Assembly (NCBI GenBank): GCA_025363815.1
Contig: JANYLB010000052.1
Coordinates: 1-64,000, forward strand
Source of the DNA: Actinomycetes bacterium
Lineage (GTDB): Bacteria > Actinomycetota > Acidimicrobiia > IMCC26256 > JANYLB01
Direction of reading: 5' to 3'
DNA length: 64,000 nucleotides
Positions within the stretch are counted from its first letter, which is position 1. Every line of letters starts with the position of its first letter. The notes beneath the pieces are model-generated. The model did not search any database. It had not been told where the DNA came from and saw nothing but the letters and a program-made list of their open reading frames with translations. A program made the position numbers and the translations under genes. This document shows, in pieces, positions 16,177-25,003 of the stretch.

Positions 16177-16887
16177 CTACGTTCGATCGGCGACCAGCGA
16201 AACGACGCGGCGGTTTCCGTCCTCGACTGTGAGGCTCGGCCGATACCGGTAACCCTGTGGATGTCGGAACGCGCCGAGGTCCTCGGGTTCGGTCAGCTGT
16301 GTCGTGACGATGTGGCGAACGAGCGCGCCTTTGAGCAGCTTGTTCCAGTGGCTCACTGTGACGAGCTTGCGAGAGCCGCCGCGTTCGACCTCGTCCAGGA
16401 ACTTCACCGCGATGCGCAATGACGGAGCATCCGAGATTGGCCACGCGGTCGTGTGCTCCTTGGGGAGCAGGTCCCACACGACCCGACGGTCGACGTGGGC
16501 GTCGAGCACCGGCGCGATGCGGGGTCGCCACCACGTTCCGAGACGCCCCAGACGCGGCGCCTTCGCCGACATCTTCAGCTTGTACCACGGGATGGGATCA
16601 TTGGGAGCGACAAGACCCCACAGCCCGGAGAAGACGATCACCTGCGTGTCGATGCGGCGTCGCAGGGTACGGTCGAGGTTTCGATACCCAAGCTCGCCGT
16701 AGAGGACCCCGGTGTAGCGGTCGATCGCGGGAAGCGTCGGCGACTCCGTGAGATCAGCGGGTAGGGACTTGCGCGCCGCGGCCATAATCCGGTGACGGGA
16801 CGCGTCGAGATCGAAATGCATGCTTGCGGCGAGCCACGGCCGACCCGCTCCACCTGTGGCCTTGCCCTCCGATGGCGGCAACAGCAC
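16177..16887 (-). CDS. yaaA: YaaA-family peroxide stress protein
   Basis: The 236-residue protein begins VLLPPSEGKATGG, the family hallmark of YaaA (DUF328/UPF0246), which in E. coli limits free iron and DNA damage during peroxide stress. Other family landmarks are IVFSGLWGLVAPNDPIPWY and VTVSHWNKLLKG. GTG at 16887 fits the usual family start just before the LLPPSEGK motif. The frame remains open to 17010, so a longer N-terminus is possible. It lies divergent from the small gene at 17042. Molecular function beyond the family role is not known. Confidence 0.85.
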   Translation of the reverse strand: MLLPPSEGKATGGAGRPWLAASMHFDLDASRHRIMAAARKSLPADLTESPTLPAIDRYTGVLYGELGYRNLDRTLRRRIDTQVIVFSGLWGLVAPNDPIPWYKLKMSAKAPRLGRLGTWWRPRIAPVLDAHVDRRVVWDLLPKEHTTAWPISDAPSLRIAVKFLDEVERGGSRKLVTVSHWNKLLKGALVRHIVTTQLTEPEDLGAFRHPQGYRYRPSLTVEDGNRRVVSLVADRT

Positions 16888-17041
16888 AACCGGTGGCGAC
16901 GTGTGGGTGGCTTCCCATGCCTGGGAGACACCCGGTCGTGGGTGCCCGATAGGCCGTGCGACCCCAGGTGAGAAGGTGCGACTGGAGATCTTGGGGGCCA
17001 CGATCATCACCGTACCGGTGTCGGTTTGTCAGACTGGCCGG

Positions 17042-17296
17042 ATGGACGACCCAGTGATCCCCGAACGACCCCGCGACGCGAACGTTGCCGAGGAGGTGCC
17101 CGACTCCACCAGCGCCATCGAGGGTGCCCGCCTATTAGGCAACGAGGCCCGGCCCCGGCTGCGGGCCGACGGCTTCACCGACCGCCAGATAGACGAGTGG
17201 GCCGAGTCGTTCATGACCGAGGTCGGTTCCGGCGAGGTCGATGATCTCGTCGCGTGGATCTCCGAGCAGGAGGGTCGCGCCGGCGGGGTGGCATGA
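17042..17296 (+). CDS. Small acidic protein of unknown function
   Basis: The 84-residue protein is rich in Glu/Asp and helix-formers, with ARLLGNEARPRLRADGFTDR then a helix DEWAESFMTEVGSGEVDDLV. No family is known to me. The start is ATG 17042 with CAGACT six bases upstream (leaderless pattern). The amidase gene starts seven bases after its stop and also shows this pattern, so the two may be co-regulated. Confidence 0.55.
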   Translation: MDDPVIPERPRDANVAEEVPDSTSAIEGARLLGNEARPRLRADGFTDRQIDEWAESFMTEVGSGEVDDLVAWISEQEGRAGGVA

Positions 17297-17303
17297 TCGA
17301 TGC

Positions 17304-18836
17304 ATGACAGATACCCCTTGGTCGGGTGACGCGAGCTCGCTGGTCGACGCCTTCCGCGCCGGCGATCGGACACCCGTCGAAGAGCTCGAGGCGACGCTCG
17401 GTGCGATCGCGGCGAGCGACCTGAACTGCTTCTCCAACATCTACGCCGATCGAGCGCGAGCGGCCGCCGCTAGCGCGGATCTCTCCAAGCCGTTCGGTGG
17501 TGTGCCGGCAGGCATCAAAGAGCTCGAGTCGGTGACGGGCTGGCCTCGCACCGAGGCATCGCTCGTCTTTCGCGATCGCGTCGCGCACTACACGACAACA
17601 AATGTCCGGCGCTTGGTGGAGCGCGGTGGCGCGGTCCCCATCGGCCAGACGACGGCGAGTGAGTTCGGCGGATTGAATGTGAGCGTCACCAAGCTCAACG
17701 GCGTGACGCACAACCCCTGGCGGCACAACCGCACGGTCGGCGGGTCGTCGAGCGGCTCGGCAGCCGCGGTCGCCGGGGGACTAGTGAGCCTGGCTACCGG
17801 CGGCGACGGGGGTGGATCGATCCGCATCCCCGCGGGCTACACCGGTCTCCTCGGGATGAAGGGCACGTTCGGGCGCATCCCCAGAAGCCCGAATGCGTTC
17901 ATGCGTCCGAACACCGTGGTGCTTGGCAACCTCGCGCGTTCGGTCCGTGACGCTGCCCGCTACTACGACGTCTGCAGCGGCTACGACCCGGCGGATCCGT
18001 CGAGCCTGCCGAAGCACCCCGGGTTCGAAGCCGGGCTCGGCACCCACGAGCTCGCGGGAAAGAGGGTCGCGATCGTGCCCGGCCTGGGGGGCGTGACGCT
18101 CGAGCCCGGGGTCGAGGACCACCTCCGCGCCGAGGCCGCCGCGCTGATCGCGGCGACCGGAATGGTGGCGGTCGATCTCGAAATCGAGGTTCCGAACCTC
18201 GCGGCGCAATGGATGATGGGAAACCTGGCGACCCTGATGGCCGATCTTGGTGACCGGTGGCCCGGGTGTGCGTCGGAGATGACTGACGAGGTCGCAGCCG
18301 GGCTCTATATGTCGCAGTCGCTCTACAACCTGCGCACTGCCGCGGTGGCCGAAGGCCTTCGAGTCCAGGCGAACGAGGCCATGGCCGCCGCGTTCGCCAA
18401 GGTCGACTTCGTGATCTCGTCGACCAACCCTGGTCCGGCCTTCTCGGCTGAGGCCGCCACGAGCAGCGACACCACCAGCTTCCTCGACTGGGCGAAGTCG
18501 AACGCAGCGGCGCTCTACGCATTCCGGGGGTTCCTGTTCGGCACCCGGTTGGCGAGTGTCGTGGCGCCGAAGCTCCCGAGCGCGTTGCTGGCCTACGTCA
18601 GCCGTGCGTTCCCCGATCTCGTGAACATGGGTGGCCTGACGATCATCTCCAACATCTACGGAAACCCGGCGGTGTCGATTCCCGCCGGCACTGTCGACGG
18701 GCTTCCGGTCGGTATGCAGGTGCTGGCGCGCCACCACGCCGACGAACTGCTCTTCGACGTCGCGTTGTCGGTGGAGCGCGATCGGCCGTGGCCTCTGGTA
18801 GCACCGCGGGTCGCCACGGTCCCGACCGCGGTCTGA
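17304..18836 (+). CDS. Amidase signature enzyme
   Basis: The 510-residue protein is a serine hydrolase of the amidase-signature family. The Ser-cisSer-Lys triad can be read as Lys in PAGIKELE, the Gly/Ser-rich loop RTVGGSSSGSAAAVAGG and the Ser in GGDGGGSIRIPAGYTG. It would hydrolyse the amide bond of a small molecule or act as a GatA-like amidotransferase subunit, but there are no gatC/gatB neighbours, so a stand-alone amidase is more likely. Its stop directly abuts the stop of the convergent engB gene. ATG 17304 has CATGAT six bases upstream. Confidence 0.85.
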   Translation: MTDTPWSGDASSLVDAFRAGDRTPVEELEATLGAIAASDLNCFSNIYADRARAAAASADLSKPFGGVPAGIKELESVTGWPRTEASLVFRDRVAHYTTTNVRRLVERGGAVPIGQTTASEFGGLNVSVTKLNGVTHNPWRHNRTVGGSSSGSAAAVAGGLVSLATGGDGGGSIRIPAGYTGLLGMKGTFGRIPRSPNAFMRPNTVVLGNLARSVRDAARYYDVCSGYDPADPSSLPKHPGFEAGLGTHELAGKRVAIVPGLGGVTLEPGVEDHLRAEAAALIAATGMVAVDLEIEVPNLAAQWMMGNLATLMADLGDRWPGCASEMTDEVAAGLYMSQSLYNLRTAAVAEGLRVQANEAMAAAFAKVDFVISSTNPGPAFSAEAATSSDTTSFLDWAKSNAAALYAFRGFLFGTRLASVVAPKLPSALLAYVSRAFPDLVNMGGLTIISNIYGNPAVSIPAGTVDGLPVGMQVLARHHADELLFDVALSVERDRPWPLVAPRVATVPTAV

Positions 18837-19430
18837 TCAGCGGAGCGCGAGCCAGAGTCGTACGACGTCACGGAGACGATCTACGCCCGTGTTCTTCGCC
18901 GCGCTCACCCACATGACATCGGACGGTTCGAGCATGCACAGCGTGGCAAGGTCGTTCCGTCGCCGTTCCCTCTTGGAGGATTTCACCTTGTCGTGCTTGG
19001 TCGCGACGATCGAGTGCGGCAGGGAGCTCTCACGGAGATAGTCGAGCACCTCGAGATCGAGCTTGGTCGGCCCGATCGCGCCGTCGACCAGCATCATCAC
19101 CATCGTGAGCTGCTCCCGCTCGAGCAGGTAGCGCTCGATCATCTTCTGCCAGGAGCCGCGCGTCGCCTTCGACACCGCGGCGTATCCGAAGCCGGGGCAG
19201 TCGACCAGCGTCGTATCGGCCTTGGTGCCGACGGTGAAGCAGTTCAGCAGCTGGGTGCGGCCGGGGGTCTTGGAGACGCGGGCGAGTTGCTTGCGCCGAC
19301 CGAGCGCGTTGAGCAACGACGACTTGCCGACGTTCGATCGGCCGATGATCGCGACCTCGGCGAGGGACGGCGGCAACAGGCGGGCGTCGGGAGCCGACAA
19401 TAGGAACTCGAGATCCAGCGGTGGGCTCAT
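18837..19430 (-). CDS. engB: Ribosome biogenesis GTP-binding protein EngB
   Basis: The 197-residue protein is EngB/YsxC, a GTPase needed for 50S ribosome assembly. The P-loop is IGRSNVGKSSLLNALG (about residues 29-44), then G2 Thr in KTPGRTQLLN, the G3 DCPGFGYA, the G4 TKHDK (VATKHDKVKS) and G5 SAAKN. It is almost the minimum family length. The DUF1295 gene next to it is on the same strand, separated by about 43 bases, so they might be co-transcribed. Confidence 0.93.
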   Translation of the reverse strand: MSPPLDLEFLLSAPDARLLPPSLAEVAIIGRSNVGKSSLLNALGRRKQLARVSKTPGRTQLLNCFTVGTKADTTLVDCPGFGYAAVSKATRGSWQKMIERYLLEREQLTMVMMLVDGAIGPTKLDLEVLDYLRESSLPHSIVATKHDKVKSSKRERRRNDLATLCMLEPSDVMWVSAAKNTGVDRLRDVVRLWLALR

Positions 19431-19473
19431 AGGTCGACATTCTCACCTGCCGGGGCGGCTATGTCGGTTTCGG

Positions 19474-20292
19474 TCAGCTTTTCCCGGCGCTCGCTCTTTT
19501 TCGAAACCAGGGTAAGAAGCCGCTCGTCTGGTCGACGTAAGCGGTGTAGCCGGGTCGTCGCTGCGCCATTTCCCCTTCGAGGAGCGGTTTCCCTGTGCCG
19601 GCGGCCAGGGTGAAGGTCATCACGATGGGCGAGAGGATCGTCAACGCCCCTGGAACGCCTTGCGCTGCGATCAGGTAAAGGCCCCACCAGACGCAAGCGT
19701 CGCCGAAGTAGTTGGGATGGCGGCTGTACCGCCACAGACCGCGGTCCATCACCTGTCCTCGGCTGGTTGGATCGTCGCGGAAGCGCTGGAGCTGCCAGTC
19801 GCCGACGGTCTCGAAGAAGAAGCCGACAACCCAGACGACGACCCCGAGCCCCGCCACCCAGTTGATCGTGGTCGGCTCGTACATGGCCACCTGCACCGGA
19901 AGCGAGATGAACAACAGAACGACGGCTTGGGTCAGGTAGACGAACACGAGGGCGTGGACCGCCGGGCTTAACTTCGATCTCTCGAAGATGGCCACGTAGC
20001 GCGGATCCTCGCCCTTGCCGCGTGCCCGCAGCGCGATGTGGATCGCGAGCCGGATTCCCCATACTGCCGTGAGAACAACGATTAGCACCCGTCTCTTGTC
20101 GTTTCCGGCGCCCGACGACCAGATGAAGCTCACGAGCGCGACAAGGACGAACCCGAGTCCCCACGCGGTGTCGACGACGTCGAACCGGCCGATCTTCAGG
20201 GCCACGAGCCACGCGACCAGCATCATCACAACCACCGCCATCGCAGTTAGCGCGAGGCCCGTAGCGAAATGGCCGAAAGCAAAGCCGCTCAC
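19474..20292 (-). CDS. DUF1295 membrane protein (Rv0446c-like)
   Basis: The 272-residue protein has about six hydrophobic segments, including TGLALTAMAVVVMMLVAWLV, VLIVVLTAVWGIRLAIHIAL and LFISLPVQVAMYEPTTINWV. The C-terminal half has LWRYSRHPNYFGDACVWWG and a typical DUF1295/steroid-5-alpha-reductase-like tail. It overlaps the methyltransferase stop by four bases (GTGA), so it is the last gene of a five-gene operon. In M. tuberculosis the same order is Rv0446c (DUF1295) beside ufaA1. It may reduce a membrane lipid double bond, but that is inference. Confidence 0.85.
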   Translation of the reverse strand: MSGFAFGHFATGLALTAMAVVVMMLVAWLVALKIGRFDVVDTAWGLGFVLVALVSFIWSSGAGNDKRRVLIVVLTAVWGIRLAIHIALRARGKGEDPRYVAIFERSKLSPAVHALVFVYLTQAVVLLFISLPVQVAMYEPTTINWVAGLGVVVWVVGFFFETVGDWQLQRFRDDPTSRGQVMDRGLWRYSRHPNYFGDACVWWGLYLIAAQGVPGALTILSPIVMTFTLAAGTGKPLLEGEMAQRRPGYTAYVDQTSGFLPWFRKRASAGKS

Positions 20293-21584
20293 GAACGCCA
20301 GTCTGCACGGCCCAGTGCCATCGCGGAGCCGCCTGACGGGTCGGGCTTCACCGCCAGGATCTGATCGACCCCCATGCTGCGTTCCTCGAACGCGAGAACG
20401 CCTCCGACGAGATAGAGACGCCAGACCCGGGCGGTCTCTGTACCGACTAGAGCCACAACGTCGTTCCACCGCGCCTCGAAGGTGGCGCGCCATGCCTGTG
20501 CCGTCCGTGCGTAGTGCTCGCGGAGCGATTCGACGTCACGCACCTCGAAACCGGCGCCCTCGATGAGACCGACCGTCTCACCGACCGGACGCATGTGCAT
20601 GTCGGGTGCGATGTAGGCCTCGATGAATGGACCGCCACCGGGCGACACCGGGCGGCCCGACATCTGCCCGCGCGACATCTGTTGCACGAGCAGCCGGCCG
20701 TGGTCGCGCAACAGCCTGTGCAAGTTGGCAACGAACACGGGGTACTGATCGTCGCCGACGTGCTCGCCCATCTCAATCGACGCCGCGGCGTCGTATGGAC
20801 CGTCGTCGATGTCACGGTAGTCCTGGAGCCGGAAGTCGATCTGGTCGGCCAGGCCGAGGCCATTGGCGCGCGTTCGGGCGAAGTCGAGCTGTTCGCGCGA
20901 GAGCGTTACCCCGGTTACCCGCAGGCCGTGGAAGCGGGCCGCGTGGATGCTCAGCGAGCCCCAGCCGCAGCCGACATCGAGAAGCCGCATGCCGGGCTGG
21001 AGATCGAGCTTCTTGCAAACGAGCTCGAGCTTGTCGCGCTGTGCATCGGCGAGGGTGTAGTCGGGCGCGTCGGAGGTCCAGTAGGCGCAGGAGTAGGCCA
21101 TGTTCTCGTCGAGAAGCAGCGCATAGAAATCGTTCGAAAGGTCATAGTGGTGCGCGATCACGTCGGCGTCGCGGCCCCGGCTGTGAAGACGTCCGCGTAC
21201 CCTCGCCTCGGATGCGGGCAGATTCGGCCGTCGTCCGATAGCACCGAGACGCAGTGCGGCGCCGACCATCGCGACGTAGTCACGCGGGTGGAGCTGGATT
21301 CTGGTTCCGTGCTCGCGAGCGAACCGACGGACCCGCCGGAATCCGTCTTCGATGTCGCCCTCGACGTCGAGGTCGCCGCTGACGTACGCGCGGGCCAGTC
21401 CGAGCTCACCGGGGCTCCACGCGAGTCGGCGCAGCGCGCGACGGGAGCGAACTACGGCTACCGGCGCGTCGCGCGGGCCGACTTCGCTCCCATCCCACGC
21501 GCGGATGCGTACCGGGAGCTCGGCCCCGATGAATTGCGTGACGGGATTGGCGAGGGTCTGGGCATGGTTCGTCCGGCCACGCAT
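20289..21584 (-). CDS. ufaA1: UfaA1-type fatty-acid methyltransferase
   Basis: The 431-residue protein is a cyclopropane-fatty-acyl-phospholipid synthase family member of the UfaA1 kind, which in mycobacteria methylates oleate to 10-methylstearate (tuberculostearic acid). HHYDLSNDFY (about 145-154), MAYSCAYW (Cys166, matching the E. coli Cfa bicarbonate-site Cys), motif I LLDVGCGWGSLS and IEMGEHVGDDQYP are all present. The C-terminal section has EAYIAPDMHMRPVGETVG and ends RLYLVGGVLAFEERSMGVDQ. ATG 21584 begins one base after the upstream stop. Substrate specificity is an inference from family resemblance. Confidence 0.83.
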   Translation of the reverse strand: MRGRTNHAQTLANPVTQFIGAELPVRIRAWDGSEVGPRDAPVAVVRSRRALRRLAWSPGELGLARAYVSGDLDVEGDIEDGFRRVRRFAREHGTRIQLHPRDYVAMVGAALRLGAIGRRPNLPASEARVRGRLHSRGRDADVIAHHYDLSNDFYALLLDENMAYSCAYWTSDAPDYTLADAQRDKLELVCKKLDLQPGMRLLDVGCGWGSLSIHAARFHGLRVTGVTLSREQLDFARTRANGLGLADQIDFRLQDYRDIDDGPYDAAASIEMGEHVGDDQYPVFVANLHRLLRDHGRLLVQQMSRGQMSGRPVSPGGGPFIEAYIAPDMHMRPVGETVGLIEGAGFEVRDVESLREHYARTAQAWRATFEARWNDVVALVGTETARVWRLYLVGGVLAFEERSMGVDQILAVKPDPSGGSAMALGRADWRS

Positions 21585-21585
21585 C

Positions 21586-22845
21586 TCAGGCACCGTCCCT
21601 GGTGAGCAGGAGCTGCACCACGTCGAGGTAATCGGTCGCGAAGCCGGCTTGGGAGTACGCGAGGTAGAAGTCCCACATGCGGCGGAAAGTGGTGTCGAAA
21701 CCAAGGGAGTCGACTTCATCGGCGTGGGCGTCGAAGCGGGCCCTCCACTGGCCGAGGGTCTTCGCGTAGTCGTGACCGAAGGCGTGGCTGTCGGCGATGC
21801 GCAGTCGGGTGTGGGTCCGCAGGGCCTCGTCGATCGCTCGAACCGACGGAAGTGCCCCGCCCGGGAAGATGTATTTGTGGACCCAGGTGTACTGGTCACG
21901 CGTCGCGAGCATCCGGTCGTGTTCGAGCACGATCGCCTGGAGGCCGACCCGGCCACCGGGCGCGAGGGCCCGGTCGAGCACCCGGAAGAACGTCGGCCAG
22001 TAGGGCGCGCCGACCGCTTCTACCATCTCGACGCTCACGATCGCGTCGTACTGCCCGTCGACCTCGCGGTAGTCACGGAGCGCCACCTCGACCCGGCCCG
22101 ACATACCGGCCTCGGCAACCCGACGCCGCGCGAGCTGCTGCTGGGCCCGTGAGAGCGTCAGCGTCGTCACGGTTGCGCCGCGTTCAGCGGCGCGGACCGC
22201 CAGGGCACCCCACCCGGTGCCGATCTCGAGCAATTGGGTGCCGACCCGCACGCCGGTCGCGTCGAGGAGGCACTCCATCTTGCGGATCTGGGCCTCGGCG
22301 AGGGTGTCGTCGGGGCCGAAGAATGCCGATGAATAGGTCATTGTCTCGTCGAGGAACAACCCGAACAGTTCATTCGACAGGTCGTAGTGGCGGGCGATGT
22401 TGCGTTGCGCACCACCAACGGTGTTCGTCTCGCTTAGCGGGAGGTGCTGCACGTAGAAGCGCTTGAGCCGTTGCATCCACTGCGGGACAAGGTTCATGAC
22501 GTTCTCGACGAGCGGACGCAGGGCGGCCTCGATGTCGTCGGTGTCCCAGTCGCTCGCCATGTACGACTCGCCGAAGCCGATGAGACCCTGCGAGCCGATC
22601 CGATGGAAGAATGCTTCGCTGCGAATTCGAATGAGCGGGTCGCCGGCCGTGCCCGCGCCGGTCACGGAGCCGTCTGGCAGCTCGACGCGCACTGGGAGCC
22701 GGTTCACCGCCCGGTGCAACAGCGCACGGGCAATCCTCGCGTGAATCGGGCAATGGGGCGCGGGCCCGAGATCGCGCCAGGGCCCCGCGATCGGCTCGGT
22801 GGCCGGCGGAGCGGGGGTGAACAACTCCTCGCTGGCGATGCTCAT
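21586..22845 (-). CDS. Second cyclopropane-fatty-acid synthase paralogue
   Basis: The 419-residue protein is another CFA synthase family member, of the canonical Cfa type: ARHYDLSNELFG, motif I LLEIGTGWGALAV and HKYIFPGGALPSV, as in E. coli Cfa (which has NKYIFPNGCLPSV). Here YSSAF replaces YSCAY, so the bicarbonate-site Cys is Ser173, and VEAVG replaces the usual EHVG. It may therefore have changed chemistry or be a helper. The ATGA overlap with the DUF1365 gene and the GGAGGAG site show tight coupling. The M. tuberculosis cluster has one such gene only. Confidence 0.8.
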   Translation of the reverse strand: MSIASEELFTPAPPATEPIAGPWRDLGPAPHCPIHARIARALLHRAVNRLPVRVELPDGSVTGAGTAGDPLIRIRSEAFFHRIGSQGLIGFGESYMASDWDTDDIEAALRPLVENVMNLVPQWMQRLKRFYVQHLPLSETNTVGGAQRNIARHYDLSNELFGLFLDETMTYSSAFFGPDDTLAEAQIRKMECLLDATGVRVGTQLLEIGTGWGALAVRAAERGATVTTLTLSRAQQQLARRRVAEAGMSGRVEVALRDYREVDGQYDAIVSVEMVEAVGAPYWPTFFRVLDRALAPGGRVGLQAIVLEHDRMLATRDQYTWVHKYIFPGGALPSVRAIDEALRTHTRLRIADSHAFGHDYAKTLGQWRARFDAHADEVDSLGFDTTFRRMWDFYLAYSQAGFATDYLDVVQLLLTRDGA

Positions 22846-23594
22846 CGGTTGATCTCCTCCAGGACAGGTGTCTGTGTCGGTGTGGTGTGCGCGGTCCAGG
22901 GAACGACGGGCAGCCGACGGATCCAGAGCCGGATCCCTTCCCAACGAATCAACGCGGAGACTCGCCAAGCAGACCACGAATGGCGGAGCGCGACGGCGGT
23001 GATGGATCGGACTGGGTTCTCGGCCCGCCCGGTGAGGGTGGCGGTGAAGACAGGTTCGAACCTCGGGCCGCGACGCAAGGTGATCGAGACCCGGAGATCG
23101 TCGCCCGGCTCGGTGCAATGCACGGAGTACTCGCCGTCGACCTCGAAGAAGGGCGAAACGTAGAACTCCTTGGCGACTCTCGATACCCCGTTCGCGTCGG
23201 GTCGAAGCAGGTAGCAGTGATGCTCGCCGTGGGTGTTGTGCACCTCGGCGACCATGCATGCGGTGGTGCCATCGCTACCGGAGCACCAGTAGACGCTGAG
23301 CGGGTTGAACGCGTGGCCGAGTGAGCGCGGGTTCGCAAGCATGAGGATGCGTCCGCCCTCGAGCTCTATCCCGTGCTCGGCGAGAAACGACTCGACGTTG
23401 TCGCGGATCGTCTTCTCCTGGTCGCCCAGGTGGTCACGGGCATCGAAGCGGAGCAGGGGTCGGAACCATGCAGGAAGGGTTGGGAGATCGTCGAGATCGA
23501 CGAGCCACATCACATGTCGGTAGGCGAAGCGGTGATCCACGGTCTCGGTGCGAGCGTGGCTGATGGTCGTGCGGTAAAGGGTCGCTGCGGTCAC
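22842..23594 (-). CDS. DUF1365 protein (Rv0448c-like)
   Basis: The 250-residue protein belongs to DUF1365, a family nearly always encoded beside cyclopropane/methyl-branched fatty-acid synthases and FAD oxidoreductases. Characteristic stretches are YRHVMWLVDLDDLPTLP, HLGDQEKTIRDNV, GHAFNPLSVYWC and EVHNTHGEHHCYLL. The start is the GTG of the GTGA overlap with the preceding FAD gene at 23594. Its chemical role is unproven, and modification of membrane fatty acids is inferred from context. Confidence 0.85.
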   Translation of the reverse strand: MTAATLYRTTISHARTETVDHRFAYRHVMWLVDLDDLPTLPAWFRPLLRFDARDHLGDQEKTIRDNVESFLAEHGIELEGGRILMLANPRSLGHAFNPLSVYWCSGSDGTTACMVAEVHNTHGEHHCYLLRPDANGVSRVAKEFYVSPFFEVDGEYSVHCTEPGDDLRVSITLRRGPRFEPVFTATLTGRAENPVRSITAVALRHSWSAWRVSALIRWEGIRLWIRRLPVVPWTAHTTPTQTPVLEEINR

Positions 23595-24886
23595 CAGGTC
23601 GTCCCCAGTGAGTGTGCGGCGCGGACGCCTGCTGCGCAACCATCTTCGTGGAAGCCCCACCCGTGATACGCACCGGCGAACGCGAGTCGACAGTCATCGA
23701 GCGCGGGGAGGTCGGACTGCGCCGCGACTGACTCAGCGGTGTACGCGGGGTGTGTGTAGAGCATCCGCGCGATCACCGCGTGCTCATCGATCTCTGCCCC
23801 GCCGTTGAGCGTGACTATGTAGTCGATCGGCTCGTCGAGGCGTTGGAGTCGGTTCATCGAGTAGCTGACCGCCACGCCGGCCGCACCGCCGGCACAGGAA
23901 CGGAGTCGGTAGTTCCACGAAGCCCGCGCGTGTCTCCTGCGGGGAAGCAGCGAAGCGTCGGTGTGAAGCATGGTCTCGTTGCGCGAGTAGGTGAACGCAC
24001 CCAAGGTCGCGCTCTCGGTCGCGTTGGGTTCGGCGAGGAGCGCGAGGGCCTGGTCGGCGTGCGTCGCCACGACGACGCGCGCGAACACCTGGCTTCGGTC
24101 GGCGTCATCGCGGATCTCGACGCCGTCGCCCATCCGACGCACCGACCGCACCGGGGTGGCGATCGCGGTGGAGGTGATCTCTTTGGCAATGCGGTCGACG
24201 TAGCTCCGTGAGCCGCCGGTGACCGTGCGCCACCGGGGCGCACCCGTTACCCGGAGAACGCCGTGATGGTCGAGGAAGCCGAAGAGCGAGCGGGCGGGAT
24301 AGGCAAGGGCAGCGTCGGGCGGGCAGGACCAGACGGCCGACACGAGCGGAACGACGAAGTGCTGCACGAAATATGAGGTCGAGCGCCCGGCGGCGAGAAA
24401 CTCCCCGAGCGTGACGTCGCTTTCATCGCCATGGCCATCGCTCCCGGTCTCGAGCAACCGCCGCGCCCGACGTTGGAATCCGGTCACCTGGGCGAGGAGC
24501 CCAAGGAACGCAGGGTTGGCAAGGTTCCTCGGCTGAGCGAAGACGCCGCGGATGCCGTCGCCACCCGAGTACTCGAGGCCACAGCCGTCGCAGCTGACCG
24601 ACATCGTCATGTCGCTCGGTTGGGTTTCGACCCCGAGCTCCGCGAACAGTCGGATGAGGTTCGGATAGGTCTTTGGGTTGTGGACGATGAAGCCGCTGTC
24701 GATCGGGATGATCCGGTCGTCGGGTGTCACTACGTCGTGGGTGTGGGCGTGGCCACCCATGCGATCTTCGCGTTCGAAGATGGTGACGTCGTACTCGCGC
24801 TGGAGGATATAGGCAGCCGTCAACCCGGAGACCCCGGCACCGACGACGGCAGCGGTCGGACGTCCACGATCGCTTGTCACCACCAT
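23591..24886 (-). CDS. FAD-dependent oxidoreductase (COG2907, Rv0449c-like)
   Basis: The 431-residue protein is an amine-oxidase-fold flavoprotein. It has the dinucleotide motif AVVGAGVSGLTAAYIL (about 12-27), FEREDRMGGHAHTHDV and a C-terminal FAD-contact strand FAGAYHGWGFHEDGCAAG. It heads the five-gene operon: FAD protein, DUF1365, two CFA synthases, DUF1295. The order matches M. tuberculosis Rv0449c-Rv0446c apart from the extra synthase. It likely oxidises or reduces the lipid acyl chain, but whether desaturation or reduction cannot be read from sequence. A start at 24886 gives the expected length. Confidence 0.85.
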   Translation of the reverse strand: MVVTSDRGRPTAAVVGAGVSGLTAAYILQREYDVTIFEREDRMGGHAHTHDVVTPDDRIIPIDSGFIVHNPKTYPNLIRLFAELGVETQPSDMTMSVSCDGCGLEYSGGDGIRGVFAQPRNLANPAFLGLLAQVTGFQRRARRLLETGSDGHGDESDVTLGEFLAAGRSTSYFVQHFVVPLVSAVWSCPPDAALAYPARSLFGFLDHHGVLRVTGAPRWRTVTGGSRSYVDRIAKEITSTAIATPVRSVRRMGDGVEIRDDADRSQVFARVVVATHADQALALLAEPNATESATLGAFTYSRNETMLHTDASLLPRRRHARASWNYRLRSCAGGAAGVAVSYSMNRLQRLDEPIDYIVTLNGGAEIDEHAVIARMLYTHPAYTAESVAAQSDLPALDDCRLAFAGAYHGWGFHEDGCAAGVRAAHSLGTTW

Positions 24887-24991
24887 GCATGGCGTTCGAC
24901 GCCAAAGCTCCGAATGGATGAGTCGATTCAGGTCGAATCGCTGCTTCCTACCCGAGATTCACGACCCCGGGACCGACGCCTCGTTGCTGGG

Positions 24992-24997
24992 TAGCGT
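24992..24997 (+). promoter_or_regulatory. -10 box, leaderless start of the 25004 gene
   Basis: TAGCGT, then six bases (GGCCCC), then ATG 25004. No ribosome binding site is seen. Confidence 0.55.
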
Positions 24998-25003
24998 GGC
25001 CCC

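Noticed and set aside
20514-21605. A 363-codon plus-strand frame over the UfaA1-type gene.
   Set aside because: Antisense shadow: the minus strand carries clear methyltransferase motifs and tight operon overlaps.
24887-25003. A small gene between the FAD oxidoreductase and the ICL/PEP-mutase gene.
   Set aside because: Only about 117 bases; it holds the divergent promoters, including the -10 box at 24992, and no coding frame with a start.
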